From: Methanogenium sp.
GTDB lineage: Archaea; Halobacteriota; Methanomicrobia; Methanomicrobiales; Methanomicrobiaceae
DNA: 64,000 nucleotides
Direction: 5' to 3'
NCBI GenBank assembly: GCA_030595665.1
Contig: JAUVCV010000002.1
Span: 1-64,000, forward strand
A program made the position numbers and the translations under genes. The notes under the pieces are model-generated. The model was not told the DNA's origin. It saw nothing but the letters and a program-made list of their open reading frames with translations, and searched no databases. Each line of letters starts with the position of its first letter. Within the stretch, counting starts at the first letter, position 1. Shown piece after piece: positions 46,867 through 55,546 of this stretch.

Positions 46867-47337
46867 ATGGAAGATGAACCGCGAGGCCTTCTGATAAGCC
46901 CCATTAAAGACGGGACCGTAATTGACCATATCAGAGCGGGTGCTGCACTCACAGTACTGCGAATGCTGGGCATCACCAGTCAGACAGACGAGGAACTCTC
47001 CATTGCTACAAATGTTACTTCCATGACAGACGAGAAGGAAGGCAAAAAAGACATCGTCAAAGTGAGTAACCGCGAACTTTCAAAAGAAGAAGTAGACAGA
47101 ATTGCCCTCATTTCGCCCCATGCCACCATCAACATTATCCGGAATTATATTGTAGTGGAGAAAAAAGGAGTAGAGACTCCTAAACTCCTCACCGGGATTA
47201 TACGCTGCACCAATGCCGGGTGCATCACCAATGCTAATGAACCCATCAAAAGTGTATTTGAAGTCACAGATGAGGGCCTCCACTGCCTATATTGTGACAC
47301 GGTCATAACCACAGATATCGAAAGCCACATCACCTGA
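46867..47337 (+). CDS. pyrI: Aspartate carbamoyltransferase regulatory subunit
   Basis: PyrI confers allosteric control by nucleotides. The 156-residue protein has the N-terminal effector-binding domain (LISPIKDGTVIDHIRAGAAL) and a C-terminal zinc site of four cysteines (RCTNAGCITN and LHCLYCDTV). The complete pyrBI pair indicates a regulated dodecameric enzyme. Its end overlaps the convergent coaD gene by eight bases. Confidence 0.96.
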   Translation: MEDEPRGLLISPIKDGTVIDHIRAGAALTVLRMLGITSQTDEELSIATNVTSMTDEKEGKKDIVKVSNRELSKEEVDRIALISPHATINIIRNYIVVEKKGVETPKLLTGIIRCTNAGCITNANEPIKSVFEVTDEGLHCLYCDTVITTDIESHIT

Positions 47338-47788
47338 TCATCCGTCCATGGTCATCAATTTCGCCCCGGTGTATCCGGGTGCTTGATATCCACCTCCCGT
47401 CATCGGCGAGGACACAGGTGATCTGGTGAATATCCACCTTTTTTCTGCCACGTTCTTTTCTCATACGATTAATCTCAAGACTCACGGAAAATGTCTCCTC
47501 ACTAACGACAAGAGCATCAAAATCCGTGTCAAGGGTAGCCCCATACCGATCCTCCAGGGGAATGATATTCCAGGTTGCCAAGTACCCGGAATCCCTGATA
47601 AATGCATCAAGGCTCTTTTTGCGCACCTCATATGACGCAATAGGATGATTCTTCCCGCCAGCGAACGCATCGGTAGAAAGACCGACAATAACGTGCCCGT
47701 TTTTCCCGGCAAGCTCAAAGGAACGGGAAATGAGCTTTTTATGGCCGTCGTGGAGCGGGCTGAATGTGCCCCCTACCATAATCTTCAT
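47330..47788 (-). CDS. coaD: Phosphopantetheine adenylyltransferase, archaeal type
   Basis: It makes dephospho-CoA from phosphopantetheine and ATP. The 152-residue nucleotidyltransferase has GGTFSPLHDGHKKLI at residues 6-20 (HxGH motif) and WISSTRIHRGEID near the end (ISSTxI). The length and HDGH form match the archaeal rather than bacterial CoaD. It is divergent from the gamma-carbonic anhydrase gene with only 30 bp between starts, so at least one transcript is probably leaderless. Confidence 0.92.
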   Translation of the reverse strand: MKIMVGGTFSPLHDGHKKLISRSFELAGKNGHVIVGLSTDAFAGGKNHPIASYEVRKKSLDAFIRDSGYLATWNIIPLEDRYGATLDTDFDALVVSEETFSVSLEINRMRKERGRKKVDIHQITCVLADDGRWISSTRIHRGEIDDHGRMIR

Positions 47789-47818
47789 TGGAGCGTGACG
47801 TTAAACGTATTACCTATT

Positions 47819-48310
47819 ATGAATAGCGATACTTCTGCCGGAACACCTGCATTTATTGCCGGAAATGCAACTGTGACCGGAGATATCAGCATCGCAGACG
47901 ATGTCAGCATCTGGTACGGCGCGGTCATCAGGGCTGATAAAGACCGAATTACAATCCACGCAGGTTCAAATATACAGGACAATGTTGTTGTTCACACCAC
48001 CGCAGGGTGCCCGATTACCATTGGCAAAGACGTATCTGTCGGCCATGGCGCCATCATTCATGGTGCAACAATACGGGACAGAGTGCTGGTAGGCATGGGT
48101 GCCATCGTGATGAATAACGCAGTCGTTGGAGAAGACAGTATTATTGCAGCAGGATCTGTTGTGACGGAAGGAAAAAAGATACCACCACGGTCCCTTGTGA
48201 TGGGTGTGCCCGGTAAAGTCATACGGGAAGCATCTGAAGAACAAATAAAACATATTCTGGAGAATGCCCGTTCCTATGTCAAACTCGGGAGGGAAACCAA
48301 CAATGGCTGA
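47819..48310 (+). CDS. Gamma-class carbonic anhydrase-like protein
   Basis: A 163-residue left-handed beta-helix protein made of hexapeptide repeats (IAGNATVTGDISIADDVSIW, and GHGAIIHGATIRDRVLVGMG). Metal-binding histidines are present in VVHTTAG, SVGHGAIIHG. The fold is shared by Cam/CamH carbonic anhydrases, so CO2 hydration is plausible. It is of the CamH-like short type without the acidic proton-shuttle loop. Its end overlaps the HdrA-like gene by eight bases, an intriguing link to methanogenic redox enzymes. Confidence 0.85.
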   Translation: MNSDTSAGTPAFIAGNATVTGDISIADDVSIWYGAVIRADKDRITIHAGSNIQDNVVVHTTAGCPITIGKDVSVGHGAIIHGATIRDRVLVGMGAIVMNNAVVGEDSIIAAGSVVTEGKKIPPRSLVMGVPGKVIREASEEQIKHILENARSYVKLGRETNNG

Positions 48311-49583
48311 AGTGGCAGTCATCGGCGGCGGGGTGGCAGGCATCCAGGCAGCCCTTGATATCGCAAACCATGGCGTCAGAGTACACCTGATTGAACGCGA
48401 ACCGTCTATCGGGGGACACATGGCCCAGCTGGACAAGACATTTCCGACAAACGACTGCTCTATGTGTATTCTCTCTCCAAAGATGGTCGATGTCACACGC
48501 AATCCAAATATCATCCTCCACACACTGACCGAGGTCACGAGTATCACCGGAGAAGTCGGCAATTTCACGATAACAGCCACCCGCCACCCCAGATATGTCA
48601 ATGAAATAACCTGCAACGGGTGCGGAGACTGCATCGAAATATGTCCGGTTGAAGTCTATAATGAATTTGATGCGGGTATTGGTGTCAGGAAAGCGATTTA
48701 CAGACCCCAGCCACAGGCAGTCCCGAACATCACCATTCGCGACGCTGTACACTGTATTGACTGTGGTCTTTGTTATGACATCTGCGGGAAGGACGCCATC
48801 TTCCACAATGACGAGGAGGAGGAACAGGAAATCACCCTCAACGTCGCATCTGTTGTCATTGCCACCGGTTACCGGACCTTTGATGCAGAGAAAAAGACGT
48901 CCTTCGGATATCTCCGCCACCCGGATGTGATCACCAGTATGGAGTTTGAGCGGCTCATCAATGCAAGCGGCCCCACCGGAGGAAAAATCAAGCGTCTTTC
49001 AAACGGAAAAGAACCAAACCATATCATCTTTATCCAGTGCTTTGGGTCCCGTGACATCCCGGAAAAACGTCCATATTGTTCAGGCGTCTGCTGCATGTAT
49101 GCAATAAAGAACGCAATTCTCATCAAGGAAAAAAATCCAGATACCGAAGTCACCATCTGCTATATGGATATCCGCGCCTACGGAAAAGGGTATGAAGAAT
49201 ATTATGCCCGGGCACAGGAACTGGGGATTCGCTTCCTGAGAGGACGGCCCGGAGAAATTATCCGGACAAGAGATGGCATGGAAATTCCGGTTGAAAACAC
49301 CGAAACATCAGAGTTTGAGAAACTGGAGCCCGAAATGGTGGTGCTTTCTGTGGGCCTTGAACCCGCAGACGGAGCAGCAGAACTCGCAGAAAAATTTGGT
49401 ATCGAACTGGATGAAAACGGTTTCTTCGAGCAGAAAGACGTAAAGTGCGAACCAGTTCAAACGGTTCGTCCGGGCATCTACATCGCCGGTGCAGCTGTTG
49501 CACCAAAGGATATTCCCGACAGTGTGACGCAGGGAGAAGCGGCGGCAATGAGGGCATTTCTGGACACAGTCGCTGTTGAGTAG
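48303..49583 (+). CDS. Short HdrA-like FAD/iron-sulfur protein
   Basis: A 426-residue homologue of the flavin subunit of heterodisulfide reductase. It has the FAD-binding AVIGGGVAGIQAALD at residues 4-18 and the HdrA-specific CSMCILSPKM cluster site near residue 52. Two ferredoxin-type motifs follow (CNGCGDCIEICP, CIDCGLCYDIC). Normal HdrA is ~650 residues; this one lacks the N-terminal domain and C-terminal ferredoxin. It may be an alternative electron-bifurcating or transfer partner. It overlaps the carbonic anhydrase gene and precedes mtnA. Confidence 0.83.
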   Translation: MAEVAVIGGGVAGIQAALDIANHGVRVHLIEREPSIGGHMAQLDKTFPTNDCSMCILSPKMVDVTRNPNIILHTLTEVTSITGEVGNFTITATRHPRYVNEITCNGCGDCIEICPVEVYNEFDAGIGVRKAIYRPQPQAVPNITIRDAVHCIDCGLCYDICGKDAIFHNDEEEEQEITLNVASVVIATGYRTFDAEKKTSFGYLRHPDVITSMEFERLINASGPTGGKIKRLSNGKEPNHIIFIQCFGSRDIPEKRPYCSGVCCMYAIKNAILIKEKNPDTEVTICYMDIRAYGKGYEEYYARAQELGIRFLRGRPGEIIRTRDGMEIPVENTETSEFEKLEPEMVVLSVGLEPADGAAELAEKFGIELDENGFFEQKDVKCEPVQTVRPGIYIAGAAVAPKDIPDSVTQGEAAAMRAFLDTVAVE

Positions 49584-49592
49584 GAGACCTAT

Positions 49593-50630
49593 ATGCGAAC
49601 AATAACCTGGAACACCGAGGCACAGTGCCTCACATATATCGACCAGACACGTCTGCCTGCGGAACTGGTGACCGTGGAGACACAGTCAGTCACACGCCTT
49701 GCAGACGGCATACGGCGTCTCGAAGTCCGCGGGGCACCCGCACTGGGAATTGCCGGGGGCTACGGAGTGGCACTCTCCTGTTTCTCGCACCAGAATGAAA
49801 AGGCAGGCCAGGCATTCTGCCATGCAGTAGAAACGGATGCAGCATTTCTTAGAGCAACCCGGCCAACAGCAGTCAATCTGGGCTGGGGCATTAACCGGGT
49901 GCTGCAGACTGCCTTACCGGAAGAGACACCTGAGGCCGCATTTGATGCGGCGCTGCGGGAGGCACAGGCCATCGAAGAAGAGGATATCGCACTTTGCCAC
50001 CGCATTGGTGCAAACGGAGCAACCCTGCTTCCTGATACCTGCACGGTCCTTACCCACTGCAATGCAGGAGCCCTTGCCTGTGTCGAATGGGGCACTGCGC
50101 TGGGCGTCATCCGCTCTGCCGTTGAAGCGGGTAAGAACATCTCTGTACTCTCTTGTGAGACACGTCCCCTGAATCAGGGATCACGCCTCACCGCATATGA
50201 ACTGCAGGCAGACGGCATACCCGTCAAAACAATTCCCGATTCTGCAGCAGCACATCTGATGCGCAGAGGCATGATCGATGCAGTAATTGTCGGTGCCGAC
50301 AGGATCACCCCGGATGCGGTATTCAATAAGATCGGGACCTACATGCATGCTGTCTGTGCAGACCACCATAAAATCCCCTTCTATGTGGCAGCACCATATT
50401 CCACTCTGGATTTATCACAGACAGAAGCAGACATAACCATTGAAGAGCGTGCCCGTAATGAACTGGCCATCTGCGGCGACCGACAGTTGATGCCGGACGG
50501 GGTTGATGTGGTCAATCCTGCCTTTGATGCCACACCACTCTCCCTCGTGACTGCAATCATCACAGACAAGGGTATCTTTCGGCAGCCATATTCAGAACTT
50601 GCAAAGCAGGACGAAAGGGTTGAACCATGA
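49593..50630 (+). CDS. mtnA: S-methyl-5-thioribose-1-phosphate isomerase-like protein (MtnA family)
   Basis: MtnA isomerises methylthioribose-1-phosphate in methionine salvage; archaeal relatives may accept other sugar phosphates. The 345-residue protein has RGAPALGIAGGYGVAL near residue 47, SCETRPLNQGSRLTAYEL near residue 188 and VGADRITPDAVFNKIGTY near residue 231, all standard catalytic segments (C and D retained). The last four bases overlap the DUF116 gene. Confidence 0.9.
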   Translation: MRTITWNTEAQCLTYIDQTRLPAELVTVETQSVTRLADGIRRLEVRGAPALGIAGGYGVALSCFSHQNEKAGQAFCHAVETDAAFLRATRPTAVNLGWGINRVLQTALPEETPEAAFDAALREAQAIEEEDIALCHRIGANGATLLPDTCTVLTHCNAGALACVEWGTALGVIRSAVEAGKNISVLSCETRPLNQGSRLTAYELQADGIPVKTIPDSAAAHLMRRGMIDAVIVGADRITPDAVFNKIGTYMHAVCADHHKIPFYVAAPYSTLDLSQTEADITIEERARNELAICGDRQLMPDGVDVVNPAFDATPLSLVTAIITDKGIFRQPYSELAKQDERVEP

Positions 50631-51334
50631 GTGTAGAATATATTGACCCGACGGCTGTTGTCGGGACGCCATGGTGGGACCAGTTGATCTATCTCATCGG
50701 GGAAGTGACCCTTGTCTTCCTCCTGTTCATGATCATCGTCCCGCTCATCATGAGCGTCATTATCTTCCTCTCCATTCACAATCGCCACTTCTATGCCCCA
50801 CGCCTGCTCAAGTCGGGGCTCGTAATGACAGAAGGGACGGTCAAGGCGTTCTGCCGGCTTTTCGGGCTGGAAGATCAGGAACTGATGGCCTTTTTTATCC
50901 ACCTGCACAATACCCTCTCCACAACAGAATTTGAAGAAACCCCGGTTAAAGAACGTGCAATATTTATTCCACAGTGCATGCGGGCAGCAAACTGCCCCGC
51001 ACATCTCACCCCCGAAGGGCTTGTCTGCCGGCGGTGCGGCAGATGTGAAATCGGGGATAATATTGACCACCTCGAAAACATCGGATATAAGGTCTGGATT
51101 GCACCCGGTTCTACGCTCATCAAGCGGATGTTCAAGAAGTATCACCCCAAAGCCATCATCGGTATCGGGTGCCTGATGGAGGTAAAAGAAGGTCTCGATA
51201 TGTGTGACAAGGCAGGTGTCATCGGGATGGGTGTTGTTACCATGCGAGATGGCTGCGTGGAAACAGCCGTGAGCTGGCCGGACGTCTATGACGTGGCACT
51301 GCTTGGAATAGAAGAGACGGATACGGCCGCTTAA
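50627..51334 (+). CDS. DUF116 family membrane/cysteine-rich protein
   Basis: A 235-residue protein with a membrane helix near residues 20-45 (VTLVFLLFMIIVPLIMSVII) and a cysteine-rich cytoplasmic domain. The motifs are CMRAANCPAH, CRRCGRCEIG and IGIGCLMEVKEGLDMC, with enough cysteines for one or two metal or Fe-S sites. The family function is unknown. It is translationally coupled to mtnA (ATGA) and converges, by four bases, on a bactofilin-like gene. Confidence 0.8.
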   Translation: MSVEYIDPTAVVGTPWWDQLIYLIGEVTLVFLLFMIIVPLIMSVIIFLSIHNRHFYAPRLLKSGLVMTEGTVKAFCRLFGLEDQELMAFFIHLHNTLSTTEFEETPVKERAIFIPQCMRAANCPAHLTPEGLVCRRCGRCEIGDNIDHLENIGYKVWIAPGSTLIKRMFKKYHPKAIIGIGCLMEVKEGLDMCDKAGVIGMGVVTMRDGCVETAVSWPDVYDVALLGIEETDTAA

Positions 51335-51747
51335 AGGCCATTTCCAACCACTTTTACGTTTCTTCCGGTAAGTTTTCCGGATTTTATCTTTCCACACACA
51401 TAGATTGTCTCATCAGAGGAGACAGCCCCCACCTGCACACCGGGGCGCAGAGTGATGTTCCCTCCTGCATGCAGACTCCGGATACGGGCTTCATCACAGA
51501 CGATTACATTCTCGAGGACATTGAGGAAACCCTTGATGCGCACCTGGTTTCCAATAATTGCATTATCACAGGTGACATCACCCCCTACCGTAGAACGCGG
51601 ACCAAGTTCAAGAGCGCCCTCCACATCAAGACGCCCCCAGAAGTGGGTATCAGGAGCCACAATAAAATTGCCGGGTATTTGCACATTACCGTCAAAGAAG
51701 GATCCCTTTGGTGCAATGAAACTATCTCCCTGCCGGTAAACTTTCAT
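51331..51747 (-). CDS. Bactofilin-like polymer-forming protein
   Basis: A 138-residue beta-helical protein: repeated short strands (FDGNVQIPGNFIVAPD, FWGRLDVEGALELGPRS, VGGDVTCDNAIIGNQVRI, SLHAGGNITLRPGVQVG) without enzymatic motifs. The pattern fits the bactofilin/polymer-forming family, which makes membrane-linked filaments in bacteria; archaeal roles are little known. The ATG at 51747 (MKVYRQGDSF) is preferred. Confidence 0.7.
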   Translation of the reverse strand: MKVYRQGDSFIAPKGSFFDGNVQIPGNFIVAPDTHFWGRLDVEGALELGPRSTVGGDVTCDNAIIGNQVRIKGFLNVLENVIVCDEARIRSLHAGGNITLRPGVQVGAVSSDETIYVCGKIKSGKLTGRNVKVVGNGL

Positions 51748-51804
51748 TGAACTAATTTCCCATTTCAAAGACTATTAACTATACTCTCTGCTTCTGCCAC
51801 AGAG

Positions 51805-52647
51805 TCATCCGACCAGGGCCCAGAAGATAAATAATGCGAGTGCAGCAAACATCCCCGTTTTAAGTGTCTTTGTCGCGCCGGATTCCCTGACACAGGCAGA
51901 CTTGGCGCACCCGAGTGAAGATACCACTGCAGCAAGGATTATCACATCCGCCAGAGCAATCGTGACAAGATACCAGACTCCCCACCAGGGCACAATGGGC
52001 AGAATACTAAGAAACACCGCCCCTGCCGCAAGGACGGATGCGACCCGGCAGGAGGTGAGGACACCGATAACCATGGGGAGGGTACGGGCACCCCCCTCCC
52101 GGTCCCCCTCAATATCTTCCGCATCCTTCAGGATCTCGCGCGCCATCATCGGGAAAAAGACGATGCCTGCAAGTGGGAGGTTTAGAAGAATACCATCCAG
52201 ACCTCCCGCGGCACCGCCAAAGAGAAAGATGCTTCCGGCAAGATAAGAAACCACGAGGTTTCCCGCAAGAGGCACACCTTTCAGCCGGGCTGCATAGGCC
52301 ACCAGAAGAATGGAATTGACACAGGCAAAACCAAAACATAATGGGTGGACAAAAGCTGCACAGATGATGCCGGAGAGGAAAAGAACAGCACTATAGAGAG
52401 CAGCGCCCCCGATACTAACGGCACCGGAAGGAATCGGGCGTTCCGGACGGTTGATGGCATCAATCCCACGGTCACAATAGTCATTGACCGCATTTCCCGC
52501 GCCGGTAATGCAGAATACTGCCAAAACAAGCAGGAGCATGACAGGAGTCAGCCCCACTCCTGCGACAAGCACTCCAAGCAGGACGGCAATGCCTGCGACA
52601 AGCGCATTGACAGGGCGTATGATCTGCAGATATCCGCGAAGACTCAT
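51805..52647 (-). CDS. Digeranylgeranylglyceryl phosphate synthase (UbiA family)
   Basis: A membrane prenyltransferase that attaches the second geranylgeranyl chain to glycerol-1-phosphate, forming archaeal diether lipid. The 280-residue protein has eight to nine hydrophobic helices. The first Asp-rich motif is NAVNDYCDRGIDAINRPERPIPSG near residue 52, and the second is EILKDAEDIEGDREGG near residue 171. It begins SLRGYLQIIRPVNALV, typical of the archaeal enzyme. Monocistronic. Confidence 0.93.
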   Translation of the reverse strand: MSLRGYLQIIRPVNALVAGIAVLLGVLVAGVGLTPVMLLLVLAVFCITGAGNAVNDYCDRGIDAINRPERPIPSGAVSIGGAALYSAVLFLSGIICAAFVHPLCFGFACVNSILLVAYAARLKGVPLAGNLVVSYLAGSIFLFGGAAGGLDGILLNLPLAGIVFFPMMAREILKDAEDIEGDREGGARTLPMVIGVLTSCRVASVLAAGAVFLSILPIVPWWGVWYLVTIALADVIILAAVVSSLGCAKSACVRESGATKTLKTGMFAALALFIFWALVG

Positions 52648-52689
52648 GTATGAAAATCATATACGATTCATTTCGGATTAAATTTGTTA

Positions 52690-52705
52690 AAACAAAAAAA
52701 TAAAG
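52690..52705 (-). terminator. Oligo-T terminator after tRNA-Arg
   Basis: On the + strand AAAACAAAAAAATAAA; in the sense of the tRNA transcript this is a T-rich run starting four bases past its 3' end. Confidence 0.5.
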
Positions 52706-52708
52706 AAC

Positions 52709-52782
52709 GGGCTTGAGGGGATTTGAACCCCTGATCATTAACTTAGGAGGCTAACGCCCTATCCAGACTAGGCCACAAGCCC
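52709..52782 (-). tRNA. tRNA-Arg (anticodon CCT)
   Basis: A 74-base cloverleaf: acceptor GGGCTTG pairs with CAAGCCC, discriminator G, anticodon stem TTAGC/GTTAA with loop CTCCTAA (anticodon CCT), T-stem GGGG/CCCC and T-loop TTCAAAT. No intron, and CCA is not encoded. It stands alone between the lipid prenyltransferase gene and trm1. Confidence 0.93.
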
Positions 52783-52811
52783 ATACGTGCCTATAACCTT
52801 CATCATCAGAA

Positions 52812-52819
52812 GGTATAAG
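52812..52819 (-). promoter_or_regulatory. Putative TATA box of tRNA-Arg
   Basis: Read leftwards, CTTATACC lies 30 bases before the tRNA 5' end, the right distance for an archaeal promoter. On the other strand CCTATAACC (52788-52796) could serve trm1. Confidence 0.4.
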
Positions 52820-52847
52820 ATTTCCGAACCACCACGCTTCTGGAACG

Positions 52848-54008
52848 ATGAGCGACAGAGAGGTTATGGAAGGGATTACCCGGTTTTTCATACCGGAACA
52901 GGACGAGAACAGTTCATTCCCACCCGGAAGTGCGGCGGTTTTCTTTAATGACCGGATGCGGCTGAACCGTGACAGCACGAACTACCTCCTCCGTCAGCTG
53001 GATGTATCATCATACTTTGATGCAATGGCAGCATCGGGTGTCCGTGGACTGAGGGTAGCACATGAATGTGGCATCCCGGTCACGATTAATGATTACAGCC
53101 CGGAGGCAGCGGCACTTATCCGAAAGAATGCGGCCATGTATCCGGAAAATGAGATCACCGTCACTGAAGAGGATTGCAGAGCAGTGATGCTGAGACAGCG
53201 GTTTGATGTTGTTGACCTGGATCCGTTTGGCACGCCCGCACCATTTGTGGATATCGCTGCAACGAGCGCACGCCATTACCTGTTTGTCACCGCAACTGAT
53301 ACCGCACCCCTCTGCGGGGCACACCTGAAGGCAGGCATACGCCGATACGGCGCCCGTCCTATGAATACTGAATACCATAGCGAAGTTGGCCTGCGCATAC
53401 TTCTGGGATTTGTCGTGCGTGAGACGGTAAAATACGACCGCGGCATTGAACCACTCTTCTGCTTTGCACGGGAGCACTTCGTCCGCCTCCATCTACGCAT
53501 GACACGTGGTGCAGGCAGGGGAGACAAGGCACTCAAAAACATCGGGTATATTCACCAATGCCCCGCATGTCCATGGCGTATGACAGAGACTGCCTTACTT
53601 CCATCCGTGCAGGAATGCCCGGAATGTGGTGCAAAAATGAGCAGGATTGGACCCCTCTGGGTCGGCCCCATCAATAATCATGAGGTCCTTTCTCAGCTGG
53701 CAGTGGACCTGGATGCAGATGACATGGGAGAGAGTATACTCGCACGGCTGGTCACAATCCTGGATCAGGAACTTCCCACACCAGCATTCTATAATTATCA
53801 CCGACTTGCCAAACACTGGCACATCTCACCGTCTCCTGCAGACGATGTCATTGCAACCATTCGTGATGCAGGATACCAGGCATCACGGACCCATTACGAT
53901 GGACGGGGAATAAAAACAGATGCACCCCTGCATGTTCTCAGGGATGCAATAACTGCACAGGGGACCAAAAGCCCGGTTGATGAAGAAAATAAAGAGAACA
54001 ATAATTGA
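52848..54008 (+). CDS. trm1: tRNA (guanine-N2)-dimethyltransferase Trm1
   Basis: Trm1 makes N2,N2-dimethylguanosine at position 26 of tRNA. The 386-residue protein has FDAMAASGVRGLRVA (AdoMet site, near residue 57), the catalytic DLDPFGTPAPFVD near residue 123 and a zinc site from CPACPWRM and CPECGAKM around residues 240-265. Monocistronic, converging on the DRG-type GTPase gene with eight bases between them. Confidence 0.95.
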   Translation: MSDREVMEGITRFFIPEQDENSSFPPGSAAVFFNDRMRLNRDSTNYLLRQLDVSSYFDAMAASGVRGLRVAHECGIPVTINDYSPEAAALIRKNAAMYPENEITVTEEDCRAVMLRQRFDVVDLDPFGTPAPFVDIAATSARHYLFVTATDTAPLCGAHLKAGIRRYGARPMNTEYHSEVGLRILLGFVVRETVKYDRGIEPLFCFAREHFVRLHLRMTRGAGRGDKALKNIGYIHQCPACPWRMTETALLPSVQECPECGAKMSRIGPLWVGPINNHEVLSQLAVDLDADDMGESILARLVTILDQELPTPAFYNYHRLAKHWHISPSPADDVIATIRDAGYQASRTHYDGRGIKTDAPLHVLRDAITAQGTKSPVDEENKENNN

Positions 54009-54016
54009 TACAACAA

Positions 54017-55129
54017 TTATGCGCGGGTAACAAGGGTCAGAATATCGCCGTCAATAAGATTGTGCGACAGGCCAACCCGCTGGGCATCATGCTTCACTGA
54101 TGGCCCCCACACTTTTGCATACTTGAATTTCTCTACAAAGTCACGGTGCAGTTTCATACAGACCGCCTCTACAGTTGCCGGTTCGCGGATGATAAGCGGC
54201 TCTACCATATCTGCCTTGCCGCCCACCGGTTTCATGTAGATACGGATGAAATCCAGTTGATCAAAAACCTCATCTTTGAGAGTTTCAATGTTGAATCCGC
54301 TGACGGCAGAAAGAAGAATTGGCGCCCGGCCGAAGCGCTCCGTTACATCCGCATCGATCTGAGCCAGGGTCTCTTTGTCGACCAGATCGACCTTGTTGAC
54401 GGCAAAGAACGCCGGCACATAGACACGATTTCCAAACATCGCGTCAATAAAGTCGTCCTGCGTCACATTCCCACGGACAAGGATATCAGCATTTACAATC
54501 TTGTTATCTGCAAGAACAGGACGGATATCATCGATATCGAGGCCCGAATTCCCGACTGTGTTGAACCGGAGACCCCCGTATCCCCGCCTCGATATGGTGA
54601 TGTCCGGTTTGTCCTTGTTCAGACGGATGCCCGCGTCATAGAGTTCTCTGATGAGGACATTAATGTGTTTTTCATTATACACATCACCCAGAAGTAAGAT
54701 GAGATCAGCACCACGTACGACACCAATCACTTCCTTACCACGCCCCTTGCCCATTGCAGCTCCTGCAATCAGACCAGGGATATCCAGAATCTGGATGTTT
54801 GCCCCTTTGTGCTCCATAGAACCGGGCACAACCGTAAGAGTGGTGAATGCATAGGCCGCAATCGTACTCTCCGTGTTGGTCAGTTTATTCAGGAGTGTGG
54901 ACTTACCAACAGATGGGAACCCAACGAGGACAACGGTTCCATCACCGGATTTCTTCACTGAAAATCCTTCACCACTGCCGGCGGAGGCCATGGCACGGGA
55001 AACGGCATCATCTTTGAGACGGGCGATCTTTCCTTTGAGCTTTCCAATATGTCCAGAGGTCGCCTTGTTATATTTAGTATTGCGAATTTCGTCTTCAATT
55101 AGTTTGATTTCTTCTTCAATTGTGGCCAT
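54017..55129 (-). CDS. DRG-family GTPase with TGS domain
   Basis: A 370-residue developmentally-regulated-GTP-binding-protein homologue, a translation-associated GTPase conserved in archaea and eukaryotes. An N-terminal helical hairpin (IEEEIKLIEDEIRNTKYNKAT) is followed by Walker A GFPSVGKST near residue 71, DIPGLIAGAAMGKGRG (G3), NKVD (G4) and a C-terminal TGS domain (residues ~295-370). The ATG at 55129 (MATIEEEIK) is the family start. This is the second TGS-domain GTPase of the window. Confidence 0.94.
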   Translation of the reverse strand: MATIEEEIKLIEDEIRNTKYNKATSGHIGKLKGKIARLKDDAVSRAMASAGSGEGFSVKKSGDGTVVLVGFPSVGKSTLLNKLTNTESTIAAYAFTTLTVVPGSMEHKGANIQILDIPGLIAGAAMGKGRGKEVIGVVRGADLILLLGDVYNEKHINVLIRELYDAGIRLNKDKPDITISRRGYGGLRFNTVGNSGLDIDDIRPVLADNKIVNADILVRGNVTQDDFIDAMFGNRVYVPAFFAVNKVDLVDKETLAQIDADVTERFGRAPILLSAVSGFNIETLKDEVFDQLDFIRIYMKPVGGKADMVEPLIIREPATVEAVCMKLHRDFVEKFKYAKVWGPSVKHDAQRVGLSHNLIDGDILTLVTRA

Positions 55130-55237
55130 TGGTGTTGCTATACATATCAATGGGAGACTACTTATGGGTAGTGTATCTACCGGTTTTTCTGCAGAATACC
55201 TGCCGTCAGAAAAATCCACACGATGGATTTTACTTCA

Positions 55238-55435
55238 TCAAATAAGCCAAAAACAGGGATTTGCAGCACTGGTTATAGCACGTGCGGCATACAAATTCCC
55301 CGCAGGGCCGGTGGCATCAGTAGAAATACCAGCATTCATACTCACCTTCACTGTATAAATCCCAAATATCATCAGAACAGTGCCACCTGCAAGGGCAACG
55401 GGAACAGGGAGTGCCCCCTGTGCGCAGGCATACAC
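55238..55435 (-). CDS. Possible small membrane protein downstream of atpD, 65 aa
   Basis: A 65-codon frame from GTG 55435 with one strong membrane segment (PVPVALAGGTVLMIFGIYTV). It lies nine bases past the stop of the 33-codon membrane peptide gene, on the ATP synthase strand. No family is recognised. The tail after residue 35 looks random, so the true end may differ or the frame may be decayed. Confidence 0.35.
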   Translation of the reverse strand: MYACAQGALPVPVALAGGTVLMIFGIYTVKVSMNAGISTDATGPAGNLYAARAITSAANPCFWLI

Positions 55436-55444
55436 AGGACGGGT

Positions 55445-55546
55445 TCACACCAGAACAAGGAGAAATACAATCCCGCCGATTGCAAACGCTGCCCCGCCTG
55501 CAACCCAGAGAAGAACAAAGATCCGGCCGTAATCTTCAGCACTCAC
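55445..55546 (-). CDS. 33-codon membrane peptide coupled to atpD
   Basis: GTG at 55546 opens a short frame reading [20 protein letters not shown], then FAIGGIVFLLVLV and TGA. It is a single membrane helix preceded by a short charged head. Its start overlaps the atpD stop as GTGA, the same junction style that atpD itself has with atpB. This argues that it is the last gene of the ATP synthase operon. It could be a small assembly or stabilising peptide, an inference from position. Other-strand frames here have no such features. Confidence 0.6.
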   Translation of the reverse strand: MSAEDYGRIFVLLWVAGGAAFAIGGIVFLLVLV

